Source of the DNA: Polyangium sp. y55x31 | Lineage (GTDB): Bacteria; Myxococcota_A; Polyangia; Polyangiales; Polyangiaceae | NCBI RefSeq assembly: GCF_029946505.1 | Contig: NZ_JARZHG010000050.1 | Span: 1 to 64,000, forward strand | DNA: 64,000 bases | Direction: 5' to 3' | Shown here: positions 62,899 through 64,000 of the stretch, piece after piece | Layout: each line of letters opens with the position of its first letter | Numbering within the stretch: position 1 is the first letter of the stretch | Made by a program: the position numbers and the translations under genes | The notes under the pieces: model-generated | The model's input: only the letters and a program-made list of their open reading frames with translations | Database searches by the model: none | What the model was told of the DNA's origin: nothing

Positions 62899-64000
62899 TC
62901 GAGCACCCCGAGCGCGCGGCCCCACGAGAGCACCCGCGCGTCGAGCGCGAGGCCGGCTTGCAAGATATCGGCCGGGACGTCGCCGATCCACGATGCATCC
63001 GGCTGTTTGCCCCAGCGCGCAGCGAGCAGCGCGCCGATGCGCGCACGCTCGCCCGGAGGAAACCACGAAAAGGCGAGTCGCAAGGCGGGGAGCGCGGCGA
63101 GAAAAGCGTTGTCGTCGAGCTTGCCGAGGGCCGCGTCGACCACACCGATGAGCCGATCGTCGCGCAGCGCAGGCCCACGCGCGAGGGCAAACAAGCCCGC
63201 GAGGTAATCGCCGAGCCGGCCTTCCGAGGAGGCGAAAAGAGCGCCTTCGATGGCTGCATCGACGGGCGCGGCTTCGGTATCGAGGAACCAGATCGCGCCG
63301 AGCGCGGCGCCGCGCAGCATGGCAGGCGCAGCCCGATCCGTGACCCGGCGCGCGAGCACGCCGCGAGTATCGTCCGTCGGGAGGTCGAGCGCCTCGCCAT
63401 GCCGCAAAAGCTCGGCGAGCGAGCGCATGGCCGTGAGATCGGCCGGGAGCAGATCCGTTCCCTGAATGCCCGCGAGCAGCGAGAGCGACCGTTCGCCGGC
63501 CGCGCGCAGCACCGGCGAAAAAAGCGGCGCGCCGACGACCTCCAGCCATTCGCCGTGACGCCACAGGCCGAGGAGTTTTTCGATCGCTGGCCCGAGCGCG
63601 CTGAACGAGGGCGTGGTGGCCACGGCATTCGCCACGAGATCGAGGATCTCGCCCGCGAGCTTCGTGAGCCCCACGAATGCGGCGTCCCCGAGCGCGTCCA
63701 CGCGCGCGGCGAGCGAATCAGCCGCGAGCAATCGGTGCGAGAGGAGCAGCGAGATCGCTCCTTCGAGCGTCGAGCCCCAGCGCGAGGCCTCGATGATGGC
63801 CGGATCCTGATCGGGTCGCCATACGAGCTTGAAGGCCTCGGCCATGCGCGCGTCCGTGCCCCACGCCGGGCCGTGGAGCCGGACGAACCCCGGAATCTCG
63901 AGGAGCCGCAATCGATGCAGGACCCGGAGCCGCTCGCGATCCCCCTCGATACGCCAGTCGAGCGAGAGCGTTTGCGGATTTCTCGGGGGCGAGAGGCCGA
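62895..64000 (-). CDS. yehM: DUF5682-like protein (YehM-like), 3' part, runs off the window
   Basis: The frame is open to the edge, so the true start is beyond 64000 and about 368 C-terminal residues are visible. They are helical with many Leu/Ala-rich repeats (LPADLTAMRSLAELLRHG, GIQGTDLLPADLTAMR, LAARWGKQPDASWIGDVP), without catalytic motifs. The visible residues include SLDWRIEGDRERLRVLHRLR at the N-terminal side and end ARVLSWGRALGVLE. Its position before the YehP-like gene (ATGA overlap) matches DUF5682 in the yehLMPQ set. Identification rests mostly on context and gene order. Confidence 0.7.
   Translation of the reverse strand, partial: GLSPPRNPQTLSLDWRIEGDRERLRVLHRLRLLEIPGFVRLHGPAWGTDARMAEAFKLVWRPDQDPAIIEASRWGSTLEGAISLLLSHRLLAADSLAARVDALGDAAFVGLTKLAGEILDLVANAVATTPSFSALGPAIEKLLGLWRHGEWLEVVGAPLFSPVLRAAGERSLSLLAGIQGTDLLPADLTAMRSLAELLRHGEALDLPTDDTRGVLARRVTDRAAPAMLRGAALGAIWFLDTEAAPVDAAIEGALFASSEGRLGDYLAGLFALARGPALRDDRLIGVVDAALGKLDDNAFLAALPALRLAFSWFPPGERARIGALLAARWGKQPDASWIGDVPADILQAGLALDARVLSWGRALGVLE

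Noticed and set aside
1-64000. rRNA, tRNA, insertion sequences, prophage or attachment sites
   Set aside because: No cloverleaf, rRNA segment, transposase, integrase or terminal inverted repeat was recognised in reading the window. A tRNAscan or ISfinder search could still find short remnants.

Overview
The window is very GC-rich, densely packed DNA that looks like a delta-proteobacterial/Myxococcota chromosome, most probably a Polyangiaceae-type myxobacterium. The grounds are C-terminal sorting tails of the MYXO-CTERM kind, Cys-rich CGDG..GEECDDGN repeats, glycine-rich lipoprotein linkers, a huge TPR protein, an effector-associated-domain STAND ATPase, and eukaryote-like proteins (steroid 5-alpha-reductase family, C-type lectin domains). 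Genes mostly start on ATG/GTG with many 4-base ATGA/GTGA overlaps, and convergent pairs often overlap at their stop codons. No rRNA, tRNA, IS element or CRISPR array was seen. Layout: 1-4.2 kb holds the edge of a type II secretion locus (gspD partial, a small membrane protein, gspC) behind an NtrC-type sigma-54 activator. 4.3-9.9 kb has an isochorismatase-fold hydrolase, a thioredoxin-like 2Fe-2S ferredoxin with a small partner, and two overlapping secreted Cys-rich lipoproteins (PPC and vWA types). 10.1-13.1 kb is a membrane histidine kinase translationally coupled to bioA. 13.1-18.1 kb carries a MYXO-CTERM beta-propeller-like protein and dnaX on the minus strand, divergent from ybaB-recR-ridA. 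18.1-33.1 kb holds a low-complexity protein and a minus-strand operon of a 3746-residue TPR protein, a DUF374 acyltransferase and a class IV aminotransferase. 33.4-40.8 kb has beta-oxidation enzymes, an EAD-STAND-TPR protein, a 3-beta-HSD-like/5-alpha-reductase pair and an amidohydrolase. 40.9-44.6 kb is a yqiJ-yqiK (NfeD-like/flotillin) unit with a K+-channel-like third gene. 44.7-53.8 kb has an FAD oxidoreductase, rsmB, rseP, a glycosyltransferase, an alpha/beta hydrolase coupled to a tandem C-type lectin lipoprotein, and an amino-acid permease. 53.9-54.3 kb holds a gene that ordinary ORF calling splits: an ArsC/Spx-like thioredoxin-fold protein whose catalytic position is an in-frame TGA (UxxC), i.e. 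a probable selenoprotein. 54.3-59.9 kb has an SDR, an FG-GAP lipoprotein, an outer-membrane/lipoprotein pair and an exported PLP enzyme. 59.9-64 kb is the 3' part of a yehLMPQ-like set: DUF5682-like protein (partial), vWA protein and SWIM zinc-finger protein. The most notable items are the UGA-containing ArsC-like gene, the yehMPQ-like set, the EAD-STAND-TPR protein and the flotillin operon with a channel-like partner. All functional assignments come from reading motifs; no database search was run.
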